A DNA stretch of 64,000 bases from Actinomycetota bacterium (GCA_020160805.1 JAIUPO010000003.1:62001-126000), one strand, 5' to 3'. Counted from the first letter of the stretch, positions 1-8,342 are shown. Numbers and translations: made by a program. The notes: generated from the sequence alone by a model not told the origin.

Positions 1-1126
1 CCAGCACGAGTTGCTCGAAATCGGCGTGATCTCGCCGGAACCGGTGCCGGGCAAGGGACTTGGCGTCGGCGAGGTGGGCTATCTCATCACCGGCGTGAAG
101 GATGTGCGTCAGTCGCGCGTCGGCGACACCGTCACGAATGCCTCCAAGCCGGCAGCCGCAGCGCTCGGGGGCTATCGAGACCCGAAGCCGATGGTCTTCT
201 CCGGCCTCTATCCCATCGACGGCTCCGACTACCCGGATCTGCGCGAGGCGCTCGACAAGCTCAAGCTCAATGACGCAGCCCTGGTCTTCGAGCCGGAGAC
301 CTCTGCGGCGCTCGGCTTCGGCTTCCGGTGCGGCTTCCTCGGGCTGCTGCACCTGGAGATCGTGCGCGAGCGGCTGGAGCGCGAGTTCGGGCTCGACCTG
401 ATCTCGACCCAGCCGAATGTCGTCTATTCGGTGACGATGGAGGACGGCAAGGTCATCACCGTCACCAACCCGAGCGAGTTCCCCGGCGGAAAGATCGCCG
501 AGGTGCGCGAGCCGGTGGTGCGGGCGACGATCTTGGCCCCGAGCGAGTTCATCGGCGCGATCATGGAGCTGTGCCAGAGCAAGCGCGGCACGCTGCGCGG
601 CATGGACTACCTCTCGGAGGAGCGCGTCGAAATGCGCTACACCCTGCCGCTCGCCGAGATCGTCTTCGACTTCTTCGACCAGTTGAAGTCGCGCACCCGC
701 GGGTATGCCTCGCTTGACTACGAACCCGATGGCGAACAGGTCGCCGACCTGGTCAAGGTCGACATCCTCTTGCAGGGCCAGACCGTGGATGCTTTCAGCG
801 CGATCGTGCACAAGGACAAGGCCTATTCGTATGGCGTGATGATGGCCGGCAAGCTCAAAGAGCTCATCCCGCGGCAGCAGTTCGAGGTCCCCATTCAGGC
901 GGCTATCGGCGCGCGCATCATCGCCCGCGAGAACATCCGCGCTATCCGCAAGGACGTGCTCGCCAAGTGTTATGGCGGTGACATCAGCCGCAAGCGCAAG
1001 CTGCTGGAGAAACAGAAGGAGGGCAAGAAGCGGATGAAGAATATCGGCACGGTCGAGGTGCCCCAGGAAGCCTTCATCGCCGCCCTGACCTCGGATTCCT
1101 CCAGCGCAGACAAGGCCAAGAAGTGA
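1..1126 (+). CDS. lepA: Elongation factor 4 (LepA), C-terminal part; 5' end outside window
   Basis: The reading frame is open from base 2 and ends at 1126, giving about 374 residues of a protein that is normally near 600. The part present covers the later domains of LepA, the ribosomal back-translocase GTPase. Recognisable segments are [12 protein letters not shown], the [11 protein letters not shown] region and the lysine/arginine-rich C-terminal LepA domain around [19 protein letters not shown]. The GTPase domain lies upstream of the window. LepA acts on stalled or mistranslocated ribosomes. The next gene starts in a GTGA overlap with the stop, so the two are probably co-transcribed. Family identity is secure; only completeness is unknown. 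Confidence 0.97.
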   Translation, partial: QHELLEIGVISPEPVPGKGLGVGEVGYLITGVKDVRQSRVGDTVTNASKPAAAALGGYRDPKPMVFSGLYPIDGSDYPDLREALDKLKLNDAALVFEPETSAALGFGFRCGFLGLLHLEIVRERLEREFGLDLISTQPNVVYSVTMEDGKVITVTNPSEFPGGKIAEVREPVVRATILAPSEFIGAIMELCQSKRGTLRGMDYLSEERVEMRYTLPLAEIVFDFFDQLKSRTRGYASLDYEPDGEQVADLVKVDILLQGQTVDAFSAIVHKDKAYSYGVMMAGKLKELIPRQQFEVPIQAAIGARIIARENIRAIRKDVLAKCYGGDISRKRKLLEKQKEGKKRMKNIGTVEVPQEAFIAALTSDSSSADKAKK

Positions 1127-1626
1127 GCGCGCCGGCCGGGTGGTACTCCCTACCCGATGGGACGCAACGCTATTGGGACGGTGCGCAGTGGGCCGCGCCG
1201 AGTGCGCCGGCGGCGCCGAGTGCCTGGCCGCAGGACCAGGTGGCGGGTGGGTCCGCATACCCCCAGCAGCCGTATGCCGCCCCGCAGCCCTACTCCGCGC
1301 CGCCCCAGCCGTATGCCGCTCCGTCGGTCTATGGGTCGCCGCAGCCTTACGGACAACCCGGCCAGCCGTCGTATGCCGTGGGCCAGATCGCCCCGAAGAA
1401 TCCCGGGCTCTCGCTGCTGGCGTCCTTCTTCATCCCCGGGCTTGGGACGATGATCAATGGCGAGGTGGGCAAGGGCGTGGCGATGCTCGTCATCTACCTC
1501 GTCAGCTGGCCGCTGATCCTGGTCCTCATCGGCATCCCGATGATGTTGGTCGTCTGGATTTGGGGCATGGTCGATGCCTATACCGGCGCCCAGAACTGGA
1601 ACCGCCGGCACGGCATCTGGAGTTGA
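1123..1626 (+). CDS. DUF2510 and TM2 domain membrane protein
   Basis: A 167-residue protein with a GTG start inside the lepA stop (GTGA overlap). Residues 4-23 form a DUF2510 motif (PAGWY...RYWDGAQW), common at the N terminus of actinobacterial membrane proteins. A Pro/Gln/Tyr-rich linker follows (repeats of QPYAAP type, about residues 45-85). The C-terminal half is a TM2 domain: two hydrophobic segments (about 97-115 and 120-148) with the [13 protein letters not shown] turn and a DAYTGAQ motif. Function is unknown. The architecture suggests a cytoplasmic membrane protein with a disordered N-terminal arm. It has no obvious functional link to lepA beyond the overlap. Confidence 0.85.
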   Translation: MSAPAGWYSLPDGTQRYWDGAQWAAPSAPAAPSAWPQDQVAGGSAYPQQPYAAPQPYSAPPQPYAAPSVYGSPQPYGQPGQPSYAVGQIAPKNPGLSLLASFFIPGLGTMINGEVGKGVAMLVIYLVSWPLILVLIGIPMMLVVWIWGMVDAYTGAQNWNRRHGIWS

Positions 1627-1646
1627 CTCGCCCCTAATCTGTGGGG

Positions 1647-2228
1647 ATGGAGGCGCCGGTCGAGGAGTATGTCGAGGGGCCGGTGCCTGCCCCGCTGCGG
1701 CCGTATGTCGCGAGCCTGACCGGCTATCGGCCCACCGGCTTCGCCGCCGGCGTGCACGTCGGTATGCCGTCGCGTCACCTCACGATGATCGTCGCCTTGG
1801 ATGACCCAGTCACCTTGTCCGGCAACGGCCTTGGCGAGGATACGGTGCGCTTTGACGCGGTCGTGACCGGACTGCATACCCAGCCGGTGCGAGTGGCTCG
1901 GGTCGATGCGTCCTTGGCTGCGGCGTGGGACCTGCTCGTCTCGCGGCGTGGTGGGGTGTCGATCGCGGAGGTGGCCGAGCAGGTGGGCTGGAGCCGGCGG
2001 CAGTTCACCGCGCGCTTCGCGCAGGAGTTCGGGCCGCGGCCCAAGCTGGCTGCGCGGGTCATGCGCTTCGAGCGCTCGCGCCGACTTATGGGTCGAACCC
2101 CGTTGGCAGAGATCGCGTTTCGGTGTGGTTATGCCGACCAGAGTCACCTGGTCCGCGACTGGCGGCAGTTCGCCGGAGCCGCTCCGACGCACTGGCTCCG
2201 CGATGATGCTCTGGCGCGGGTGGGTTGA
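1647..2228 (+). CDS. AraC-family transcriptional regulator, apparently internally shortened
   Basis: About 193 residues. The N terminus (PLRPYVASLTGYRP, MPSRHLTMIVALDDPV) matches the effector domain of a common actinobacterial AraC subgroup, and the C terminus holds the double helix-turn-helix (IAEVAEQVGWSRRQFTARF, then FRCGYADQSHLVRDWR). From memory, full members are 260-300 residues, with some 80 residues between the VVTGLHTQP motif and the DNA-binding part; here only about 25 residues separate them, suggesting an internal deletion. A TAATCT box at 1635-1640 would suit a leaderless start at ATG 1647; GTG 1641 is the alternative. The stop overlaps the next gene (TTGA). Confidence 0.8.
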   Translation: MEAPVEEYVEGPVPAPLRPYVASLTGYRPTGFAAGVHVGMPSRHLTMIVALDDPVTLSGNGLGEDTVRFDAVVTGLHTQPVRVARVDASLAAAWDLLVSRRGGVSIAEVAEQVGWSRRQFTARFAQEFGPRPKLAARVMRFERSRRLMGRTPLAEIAFRCGYADQSHLVRDWRQFAGAAPTHWLRDDALARVG

Positions 2229-2728
2229 TCGTGCGCGTCATCGTGCTGTCCGACACGCACGCCCCCCGGCATTGGAAAGGCGTTCCGCCGGGCCTTGGCG
2301 AGCCGCTCGCCTACGCCGAGGTGATCCTGCATGCCGGGGATGTGTGCACGCCGAGTGTGCTGGAGGAGTTGGCGGCATACGCTCCCGTGCACGTCGTGCT
2401 TGGCAACAATGACGGCCCCGATGTCGCCGCCTGGGGCGCGCCCGTAACGCTGGAACTCGACCTTGACGGAGTGCGGGTGGCGATGGTCCACGACTCCGGG
2501 CCCAAGACCGGACGCCCCGCGCGGATGCGCCGTCTCTTCCCGACCGCGGACCTCGTCGTCTTCGGTCACTCCCACATTCCGTGGGACACGATCGAGGATG
2601 GGCAGCGGCTCTTCAATCCCGGCTCGCCGACCGACAAGCGCCGGCAGCCGGTCGGGACATATGGGGTGCTGGACCTGATGGCCGGCCGGATCGAGCGGCA
2701 CGAGATCGTGCCAGTCTTGTCGGCCTAG
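2225..2728 (+). CDS. YfcE/MJ0936-type metallophosphoesterase
   Basis: A 165-167-residue single-domain metallophosphatase. The metal ligands are visible in order: LSDTHA near residue 10 (Asp, His), HAGDV near 36, LGNNDG near 61 (Asn-Asp dyad), MVHDSGPKTG near 88 and VFGHSHIP near 112. The family hydrolyses phosphodiesters with two metal ions; the native substrate is unknown. TTG at 2225 overlaps the AraC stop, and GTG at 2231 is an equally good start. Tight spacing suggests one transcript with the AraC gene, though no functional tie is evident. Confidence 0.88.
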   Translation: MIVRVIVLSDTHAPRHWKGVPPGLGEPLAYAEVILHAGDVCTPSVLEELAAYAPVHVVLGNNDGPDVAAWGAPVTLELDLDGVRVAMVHDSGPKTGRPARMRRLFPTADLVVFGHSHIPWDTIEDGQRLFNPGSPTDKRRQPVGTYGVLDLMAGRIERHEIVPVLSA

Positions 2729-2744
2729 CGCGCCCGATGCGGGT

Positions 2745-3359
2745 TCACGCGGGCTCGACCGGCTGACGCAGGATGGTCCGCAGCTTCTCGGGCGCGGTGC
2801 GGCGGGCATCGCTGAGATAGATCTCGTGATGCTTTCCCCGCAGCCGCAATCCGTGATCCGGCACGACGTCGTGGTGCAGTCGCTCAAGGACGGGGCCCTC
2901 CGCGTCATACGGCCCGAGGTGCAGCGTCTGGACGCACAAGCCCTCGGCGAAGGGCTCCAGGCGAAGCCGGTCGAGCACGGGTGCGCTGCTCTTGCGAGCA
3001 ACGCGGTCTCGGACAACGTCGAGGTGCGCGGCGGTGAGCCAGTCCGGGATGAGGTTCATGACGGTCCAGTCCCACTGCGACTTGTCGCGGCCACTTGTGA
3101 AGGTCTCGAGGTCGTCAGCCCACCACAGGGCTTCGAGCGGCATGACGGTGTAATCACGGCCAATTTCATTCTTGGACAGGAACTTCAGGCCGTAGGCGAC
3201 CGGATACAGAGTGGCGAGCGCGTCCGCATACTCCGGCGCGGTGTTGGGATCGCCGTGGCCGTCGATCATGAGGAACTGCGCCGGCGCCACCGTGACGATC
3301 TCGAAGCGCCCCCGCGGCGCGACGTATGTCGTGATCTCCCGCTTGAGGTCCGCCTTCAC
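2745..3359 (-). CDS. GyrI-like small-molecule-binding domain protein
   Basis: A 204-residue protein read from GTG 3359, preceded by an AAGGGG ribosome site. It matches the large GyrI-like proteins: VTVAPAQFLMIDGHGDPNT near the start, YPVAYGLKFLSKN in the middle, and the C-terminal VLERLHHDVVPDHGLRLRGKHHEIYLSD that closes this domain. Such proteins bind hydrophobic or cationic ligands and some hydrolyse cyclopropanoid compounds; the ligand here cannot be read from sequence. The frame stays open upstream to 3410 but has no better start. Transcribed opposite to the flanking metallophosphoesterase and glyoxalase genes. Confidence 0.82.
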   Translation of the reverse strand: MKADLKREITTYVAPRGRFEIVTVAPAQFLMIDGHGDPNTAPEYADALATLYPVAYGLKFLSKNEIGRDYTVMPLEALWWADDLETFTSGRDKSQWDWTVMNLIPDWLTAAHLDVVRDRVARKSSAPVLDRLRLEPFAEGLCVQTLHLGPYDAEGPVLERLHHDVVPDHGLRLRGKHHEIYLSDARRTAPEKLRTILRQPVEPA

Positions 3360-3452
3360 GATGTTGCCCCTTCCTGGACTAGCGCCCAGTCTCACCTCTC
3401 GACTGCCCACTCGTCCAAGACATCACAACCCTTCGGGCGGGAGACTCGGGGC

Positions 3453-3863
3453 ATGAGCACACAGCCGAGCCCCCGCCCCGATCACAACATCTGGCCTTCG
3501 ATCGTCTACACCGACGCCGCGGCCGGCCGAAAGTGGCTGGCGGACCTGGGCTTTGAGGTGGGAATCGTCATACCCGGCGAGGACCAGGGCACCATCCACC
3601 ACAGCGAGATGATCTGGCCCGAGGGCGGGCGAGTCATGGTTGCGACGGCTGGCAAAGCCGCTGGCGAATTTGGTGGCGCTCCCGGCACGATGGGCGTGTA
3701 TGTCGTGACGGCGCACCCCGACGAGTTAGCGGCGCGCGCGGAATCCCTTGGCGCGCATTTTATTCGGCCGCTGAAGACCGAGGAGGATTACGACTCGCGT
3801 GGCTTCTCGGTCAAGGATCCCGAGGGCAACTCGTGGAGCTTCGGCACCTACGCCGGCAGCTGA
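3453..3863 (+). CDS. VOC (glyoxalase/bleomycin-resistance-like) protein
   Basis: 136 residues from ATG 3453, with GGGCGGGAG upstream as ribosome site. The fold is indicated by two beta-alpha-beta halves: WPSIVYTDAAAGRKWLADLGFE at the start and VYVVTAHPDELAARAESLGAHF followed by SRGFSVKDPEGNSWSFGTY at the end. The DPEGN-x-W-x-F ending is the hallmark of the VOC superfamily. Substrate is unknown, and metal binding cannot be assigned confidently. It converges on the tyrosine phosphatase gene, with a strong palindromic element between them. Confidence 0.85.
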   Translation: MSTQPSPRPDHNIWPSIVYTDAAAGRKWLADLGFEVGIVIPGEDQGTIHHSEMIWPEGGRVMVATAGKAAGEFGGAPGTMGVYVVTAHPDELAARAESLGAHFIRPLKTEEDYDSRGFSVKDPEGNSWSFGTYAGS

Positions 3864-3881
3864 CTCACTCTGGTGTGGGCT

Positions 3882-3979
3882 GATTTCGCCGGGAAGCCTG
3901 CACTTGCGTCGAGAACCTTGCGCTTCACCCCTGCTCGAAAGCAGGGTAAAGCGCAAGGTTGCGGCATCCGGAGAGAAAT
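3882..3979. repeat. Nested intergenic palindrome R1 (probable bidirectional terminator)
   Basis: Between two convergent genes. The inner arms AACCTTGCGCTT (3914-3925) and AAGCGCAAGGTT (3949-3960) pair perfectly and continue through a mismatch into ACCC/GGGT and TGCT/AGCA around a CGAA loop. Outer arms are ATTTCGCCGGGAAGCC on the left and GGCATCCGGAGAGAAAT (3963-3979) on the right, an imperfect pair. The right arm core is identical to that of element R3 near 49.5 kb, which marks it as a member of a repeated family. Confidence 0.75.
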
Positions 3980-3999
3980 GGGAGTCGTCGAGCCGGGGC

Positions 4000-4767
4000 T
4001 CAGGCGAGGAGTTTGGCGCGGAGGGCAGCGACCTGGTCGGCGGTCCAGCCGTGGGCGAGCAGCCAGCCGGCGGCTCCGCCATAGTCGGCGGCGAGCATCC
4101 CCAACAGGCCCTCCATCGAGCTGGCGAGGGGGACCTGCTCCGCAACGGGCTTGTCTCGCAAGGATTCCCGATACGGATCGCGGTCGATCAAACGGTCGAT
4201 GATCCGCTGGATGCGCTCGCCGGACAGGACGTAGTCGGCGATGATCTCCTCGTCCGGCACTCCGGCGACCGCTAGCGCGAGGCCGACAACCGTGCCGGTT
4301 CGGTCCTTGCCGGCGGCGCAATGCACGACGGTTGCGCCGGTCGCCGTTGCCACGACCGAGAGCGCCCCCGATACCGAGTCGGGACGCTCGGTCAAGTAGC
4401 CGCGATAGTGCTGGCTCCAGAAGTTGGCATCCTTGGGACGCGGCTCGCCGACGGGATCGGCAGCCAGGAAGCCGGGCACGTCCACGCCCGGCGCCTGCTC
4501 GCGGATGAAGCTGTGGTGGTGGTGTCGCAGCGTGGTGGCGCGCAGCGGGCCGTCCCCGGTGGCGTGCAACTCCTTGTGCGATCGCAGGTCGACGATATCC
4601 GTCACGCCCAGGTCGTCGACGAGGTGGCAGACGGCGCCGGGGGAGAGGTCTTGGAGGTTGTCGGACCGGATCAGACGCCCGGGGCGCACGAGGCCACCGT
4701 CGCGGGTCGGCAGGCCACCGACGTCGCGCATATTGACGACGCCATCCAGGTCGATCCACCGCTGCAT
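4000..4767 (-). CDS. Tyrosine-protein phosphatase (dual-specificity-like, MptpB type)
   Basis: 255 residues from ATG 4767; the frame is open to 4869, but the family begins at the INMRDVGGL-type motif, seen here as GVVNMRDVGGLPT at residue 9. The catalytic P-loop is HCAAGKDRTG (about residues 149-158), with the Cys nucleophile and Arg intact and the extra Lys and Asp typical of PtpB/lipid-phosphatase-like enzymes. The family dephosphorylates phosphotyrosine or phosphoinositides. The gene stands alone on the minus strand, downstream in its own reading direction of the hairpin array at 4915-5107, so that array could be part of its leader. Confidence 0.9.
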   Translation of the reverse strand: MQRWIDLDGVVNMRDVGGLPTRDGGLVRPGRLIRSDNLQDLSPGAVCHLVDDLGVTDIVDLRSHKELHATGDGPLRATTLRHHHHSFIREQAPGVDVPGFLAADPVGEPRPKDANFWSQHYRGYLTERPDSVSGALSVVATATGATVVHCAAGKDRTGTVVGLALAVAGVPDEEIIADYVLSGERIQRIIDRLIDRDPYRESLRDKPVAEQVPLASSMEGLLGMLAADYGGAAGWLLAHGWTADQVAALRAKLLA

Positions 4768-4873
4768 CCCGCCAGGGTATGTCGCCCCCGGACCACGGCG
4801 CGGCGCGCGGGCGGCCGTCAGGCCTCGCACTGGTGAACTGTGGTCGGCGTCGCTCGCGCTGGGGGGCATGAGT

Positions 4874-4908
4874 GAGGGCCTCGGAAAGTATGAGTTTCCG
4901 AGGCCCTC
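4874..4908. terminator. Perfect 14-bp hairpin H1
   Basis: Arms GAGGGCCTCGGAAA (4874-4887) and TTTCCGAGGCCCTC (4895-4908) with a 7-nt loop. No T-run follows on either strand, as is usual for high-GC actinobacterial terminators. It lies directly beside the hairpin array and may close that transcript if the array is read on the minus strand. Confidence 0.6.
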
Positions 4909-4914
4909 GTCGAT

Positions 4915-5107
4915 CTCGACCGGAGTCGAGTTCGTTGCACCAGCCGAAGCCGGTGCGGGTGATCACGACCGAGGTCGTGATCGGAGTCATCGGCCGAAGC
5001 CGAGACAGTTTGAGTCGGGCCGAAGCCCGTCTCGTGATTCCTGCGCCGAAGCGCCGGAATCGGTTGATGCAGAACAAGTTCCGCATCGTGACCCGGCCCG
5101 AGGGCCG
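4915..5107 (-). ncRNA. Array of eight back-to-back hairpins with YNCG-type loops (possible structured RNA)
   Basis: There is no gene between 4768 and 5295. Instead 4915-5107 holds eight consecutive hairpins at 4915-4930, 4937-4956, 4961-4982, 4986-5006, 5012-5033, 5036-5061, 5066-5087 and 5094-5107. Stems differ in sequence but pair nearly perfectly; five have an outer stem, a one-base mismatch, an inner stem and a 4-base loop. Plus-strand loops are CGAA (four times), CGAG (twice), CGGA and CAAG; as minus-strand RNA they become UUCG, CUCG, UCCG and CUUG, mostly closed by C-G, the ultrastable tetraloop class. I infer an RNA read on the minus strand, but transcription is unproven and a DNA-level role is possible. 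Weaker hairpins follow at 5115-5132 and 5185-5199. Confidence 0.55.
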
Positions 5108-5214
5108 AATCTTTCGCTCCCGCCCGGAGGCGTTTGCGATGACCTATTTCTATCCCGAGAACCACCCTCCATCAAGCCCTACGACTCGACCAATTCGAGA
5201 AATCTTCGGACCCT

Positions 5215-5238
5215 CGGCGTGTCGCGCTGGACACGCCG
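5215..5238. terminator. Perfect 9-bp hairpin H12 upstream of hemW
   Basis: Arms CGGCGTGTC (5215-5223) and GACACGCCG (5230-5238) enclose a 6-nt loop. It lies about 60 bp before hemW and at the outer end of the hairpin array. It may be a terminator for something read from the left or part of the array transcript; no T-run is present. Confidence 0.45.
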
Positions 5239-5295
5239 GGCCCTGTGTTACTCACGTGATTAGGGGACCGGGTCGTGGGCTGGGAGGATGCCGGT

Positions 5296-6573
5296 ATGCC
5301 GCCCAGTGCCCTGCCTGATGGTGACCCCGCGCCCGCGGATGGCCACCTTCCGCACGCGGCTCTCGAGTCGGCCGGCGGCGGCGAGATCTCGGCATACGTC
5401 CATGTGCCCTTCTGCCGGGTGCGGTGCGGCTACTGCGATTTCAACACCTACGCACCGGGGGAGCTGAGCGGGCCGGCCGGGGCCAGCACGACCTACGAGG
5501 AAGCCCTGGCCCGCGAGGTGGCACTGGCAGCCGGAGTCCTTGCGCCCGCTGACACCCTGCCGCTCGCGACGGTCTTCGTCGGCGGCGGCACACCGACCCT
5601 GCTGCCCAGCGAGCACCTGACCGCCCACCTTCGCCGGATCGCCGCGATCTGGCGGCCCGCCGATGACATCGAGGTGACCACGGAGGCCAATCCCGACTCC
5701 GTGACCCGAGAATCGTTGGCGCACCTGCGAGCCGGCGGATTCACTCGCGTGAGTTTCGGGATGCAGTCCGCCGTTCCTCACGTCCTCGCGACCCTGGAGC
5801 GCACGCACGATCCGGCCAATGTCGCGACCGCCGTCGCTGCCGCCAAGGCCGCCGGATTGGACGTGAGCCTGGATCTGATCTATGGCACGCCGGGGGAGTC
5901 GCTGCAGGACTGGCGGGCGAGCCTCGAGGCGGCGATCGCGCTGGAGCCGGACCACATTTCGGCATACGCCTTGGTCGTCGAAGACGGCACCAAGATGGCG
6001 GCGCAGGTACGGCGCGGACAGATCACCCTGCCGGATGATGACGATGAGGCCGATAAGTACGAGCTCGCCGACGAGTTGCTGAGAGCGGCCGGCTACGACT
6101 GGTACGAAGTCAGCAACTGGTCCCGGCCGGGCAAAGAGTGCCGCCACAACCTGCGCTACTGGCAGGGCGGCAATTGGTGGGGCTTCGGCCCCGGTGCCCA
6201 CAGCCACGTCGCTGGCGTCCGATGGTGGAATGTGAAACACCCTGGGGCGTATGCCGATCGGCTCGCCCAGGGCGTCTCCCCGGCCGCCGCGCGCGAGGTG
6301 CTCACCCCCGAGCAGCAGTATGACGAGCGAGTCCTCCTAGGCATCCGCCTGGCTGGTGGGCTGCCCGTCGGGGCGCTCGCGCCCGCGGGGGTGGCAGCCA
6401 TACCCGCCCTGGTCGCGGACGGCCTGGTCACCGAACACTCCGCGGACATGGACGGCTCAGCACCAGGTGACGAACCGGCTCCCACTCCGCATACTCACCG
6501 GCTCGTCCTCACCCTGCGCGGCCGACTCCTCGCCGACACCGTCGTCCGCCGCCTGCTCGGCTTCGCCGGGTGA
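5296..6573 (+). CDS. hemW: Radical SAM haem chaperone HemW (CPO3-like)
   Basis: 425 residues from ATG 5296, chosen because GGGAGG sits eight bases upstream; a GTG at 5275 is in frame. The radical-SAM cluster motif is HVPFCRVRCGYCDF (C-x3-C-x2-C) near residue 35, followed by FVGGGTPTLL and the SLDLIYGTPGES segment. HemW binds haem and a 4Fe-4S cluster and is thought to hand haem to respiratory enzymes; it was earlier misnamed coproporphyrinogen III oxidase. Its position after lepA and before hrcA is conserved in actinobacteria. It converges on the DUF4870 gene, with nested palindrome R2 between. Confidence 0.95.
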   Translation: MPPSALPDGDPAPADGHLPHAALESAGGGEISAYVHVPFCRVRCGYCDFNTYAPGELSGPAGASTTYEEALAREVALAAGVLAPADTLPLATVFVGGGTPTLLPSEHLTAHLRRIAAIWRPADDIEVTTEANPDSVTRESLAHLRAGGFTRVSFGMQSAVPHVLATLERTHDPANVATAVAAAKAAGLDVSLDLIYGTPGESLQDWRASLEAAIALEPDHISAYALVVEDGTKMAAQVRRGQITLPDDDDEADKYELADELLRAAGYDWYEVSNWSRPGKECRHNLRYWQGGNWWGFGPGAHSHVAGVRWWNVKHPGAYADRLAQGVSPAAAREVLTPEQQYDERVLLGIRLAGGLPVGALAPAGVAAIPALVADGLVTEHSADMDGSAPGDEPAPTPHTHRLVLTLRGRLLADTVVRRLLGFAG

Positions 6574-6577
6574 AGGA

Positions 6578-6658
6578 TTCCCGCCCAATGCCGGAAACCC
6601 TTCGTTTGTGCCGGAAAGAATCTGACACAAACAAAGGGTTTCTGGCATCGGGCGGGAA
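6578..6658. repeat. Nested intergenic palindrome R2 (probable bidirectional terminator)
   Basis: Outer arms TTCCCGCCCAATGCC (6578-6592) and GGCATCGGGCGGGAA (6644-6658) pair with one mismatch. Inner arms AAACCCTTCGTTTGTG (6595-6610) and CACAAACAAAGGGTTT (6626-6641) also pair with one mismatch. It lies between convergent genes. The outer arms closely resemble those of R4 at 47.6 kb while the inner stem is unrelated. Confidence 0.75.
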
Positions 6659-6681
6659 ACCTACATGCGGTCCCGAAGGGG

Positions 6682-7287
6682 TTACTTGATGATGCGGGGG
6701 GTCAGCGGGGGGTTGTACCACTCGCCGGCGTTGGCCTTGGTGGCCGCGATGATGTGGACCACGATCGCCCAGACGCAAATCACCGGGTAGGTGATGAAGC
6801 CGATGAGCAGCAGCATCAGGATGGCCGAGACGAGCAGGCCGATCCCGGTGATGATCTGCACGTTGAGCGAGTTAGCGGCGGCAGCGCGGACGAACGGGCC
6901 GCGGTCCTTGTACATCAGGTAGATGACCAGGGCCGCCACGAAGCCGAGGGTCCCCGCGCTCAGGACGAAGCAGACCAGCGGGATCAGGTGCGAGAGCATC
7001 GCCCAGTTGCGCTCCTGCGCCGGAGTCATCGGGCCGGAGGCGCCGATCGTGCCGAGATTGTCCTGCCAGGCACTCTGGCCCGCCGGAGCTTGGTAGGCCG
7101 GTGCTGGGTAGGCCGGCGGGGGATAGTTCGGCGGCGGGGCGGCATTCCACGACGACGGGGCGGCCGGGGCGTCGTTGGGCGAGGCCGGCGCGCCGGAGTT
7201 CGGCAGCGGCGTGGTCGGCGGATAGGTCGGGTAGCTCGGCGCGGCCGGGTCCGGGTAGACCGGGTCCGGGTTCGGCTGCTGCGTCAT
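6682..7287 (-). CDS. DUF4870/Tic20-like membrane protein
   Basis: 201 residues from ATG 7287. The first 80 residues are Pro/Tyr/Ala-rich and likely disordered (YPTYPPTTP, PPAYPAPAYQAPA). The rest is a DUF4870 module: WAMLSHLIPLVCFV, then a hydrophobic segment ending in MYKDRGPFVRAAAANSLN, then two further membrane segments. The K/R-D-x-P-F-V-x-x-x-A-x-x-x-L-N motif is diagnostic for this family, which resembles the Tic20 channel fold but has no proven role in bacteria. The gene lies alone between hemW and the DUF3097 gene; a repeated TCCCGGGA lies just upstream at 7315-7322 and 7326-7333. Confidence 0.85.
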   Translation of the reverse strand: MTQQPNPDPVYPDPAAPSYPTYPPTTPLPNSGAPASPNDAPAAPSSWNAAPPPNYPPPAYPAPAYQAPAGQSAWQDNLGTIGASGPMTPAQERNWAMLSHLIPLVCFVLSAGTLGFVAALVIYLMYKDRGPFVRAAAANSLNVQIITGIGLLVSAILMLLLIGFITYPVICVWAIVVHIIAATKANAGEWYNPPLTPRIIK

Positions 7288-7314
7288 GGCGTGTGTATCC
7301 CCTTGGTGCGAGGC

Positions 7315-7333
7315 TCCCGGGACGGTCCCGGGA
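7315..7333. promoter_or_regulatory. Duplicated TCCCGGGA palindrome upstream of the DUF4870 gene
   Basis: TCCCGGGA occurs twice, separated by three bases, in the 155-bp gap between the DUF3097 stop and the DUF4870 start. Each copy is self-complementary and the pair can form one hairpin. It could be an operator or a terminator of the upstream DUF3097 gene; nothing else in this gap is recognisable. Confidence 0.35.
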
Positions 7334-7442
7334 AGCGTGCCTGCACTCCATACAACCGCACCGGGCGCCCGCGTGATCCCCGTTCCGCCAGAATCCCGGG
7401 TCGTGTCCGGGGCGGCGCCAGGGTCATCCCCGACCCCGCTGG

Positions 7443-8303
7443 CTAGCGGCCCTCGGGCGCGGTCACAAAGTCGATGAGTTCTTCGACTCGGCCGGAGAAG
7501 GAGGGTTCCAGGTCGGCATACGTCCGCACCCGCGAGAGCAGGTGCTTCCAGACCAGCCCGATGTCCTGGGCGGACGTATGCGGCAACCCCAGGGCGGCGG
7601 CGATGCCTGCCTTCCAATCCTGGCCCTTGGGTATGACCGGCCACGCCGCCAAGCCTACCCGATCGGGCCGAATCGCTTGCCAGACATCGACATACGGATG
7701 CCCGACGATCAGGACCCGGTCGGGTCCGAAGCGCCGCATCGTCTCCGAGACGATCCGCGACTCCTTGGTCCCTGAGACCAGGTGATCGACGAGCACCCCG
7801 GCCCGCGCCGTCCCCGATGGCCCGAAATCCGCGAGCGCCGCAGCCAAATCGTCCACCCCATGCAAGGGCTCGACCACGACGCCTTCGATCCGCAGATCGG
7901 CGCCCCACACCTTCTCCACCAATTCGGCATCGTGCGTGCCCTCGACAAAGATCCGCGACGCGGCGGCCACCCGCGCGCGGGCGCCGGCCACGGCATAGGA
8001 TCCGCTCGCGGTGCGCACCGGGGCACGCGGGGCCTGCGGGGCGACATACGGCACGAGCCGCACGGGGGAGCCATCGACCAAGAACCCGGGCCCGAGCGGG
8101 AAGGCTCGCACCCTGCCGCGCCGGTCCTCAAGGCGCACGACCTGCTGGCCCCCGATCTTTTCGACGCCGACGATGGCACCGACCCAACCGGTCTCGACCT
8201 CCTCGACGACCAGCCCCGGCTCCGCCGCCTGATCGACGGCCCGACCACGCGCCGGGCGCCGCCAGTCGCCGGAGAGGACATCGCCGCCATACCGATCGCT
8301 CAC
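7443..8303 (-). CDS. DUF3097 domain protein
   Basis: 286 residues from GTG 8303 ([10 protein letters not shown]...). It matches the actinobacterial DUF3097 family along its length: [21 protein letters not shown] at the start, [18 protein letters not shown] in the middle, [14 protein letters not shown], then [17 protein letters not shown] and [14 protein letters not shown] near the end. The middle resembles a TOPRIM-like fold (VEGTHDAE with acidic residues; LVDHLV), suggesting nucleic-acid or nucleotide chemistry, but that is inference. The gene diverges from hrcA and is a standard neighbour of it in this lineage. Confidence 0.85.
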   Translation of the reverse strand: MSDRYGGDVLSGDWRRPARGRAVDQAAEPGLVVEEVETGWVGAIVGVEKIGGQQVVRLEDRRGRVRAFPLGPGFLVDGSPVRLVPYVAPQAPRAPVRTASGSYAVAGARARVAAASRIFVEGTHDAELVEKVWGADLRIEGVVVEPLHGVDDLAAALADFGPSGTARAGVLVDHLVSGTKESRIVSETMRRFGPDRVLIVGHPYVDVWQAIRPDRVGLAAWPVIPKGQDWKAGIAAALGLPHTSAQDIGLVWKHLLSRVRTYADLEPSFSGRVEELIDFVTAPEGR

Positions 8304-8342
8304 CCGGCGACTGTACGTGCCCCGACGAGGCACACCGTAGAA

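Noticed and set aside
1140-1804. Alternative frames over the DUF2510/TM2 gene
   Set aside because: Shadows of the Pro/Tyr-rich coding sequence.
3848-5086. Minus-strand open frames through the phosphatase and the hairpin array
   Set aside because: The array frames have no protein character and repeat the palindromic structure; the phosphatase frame is the real one.
4915-5107. CRISPR array
   Set aside because: Stems and spacers are all different; there is no conserved direct repeat and no cas gene.
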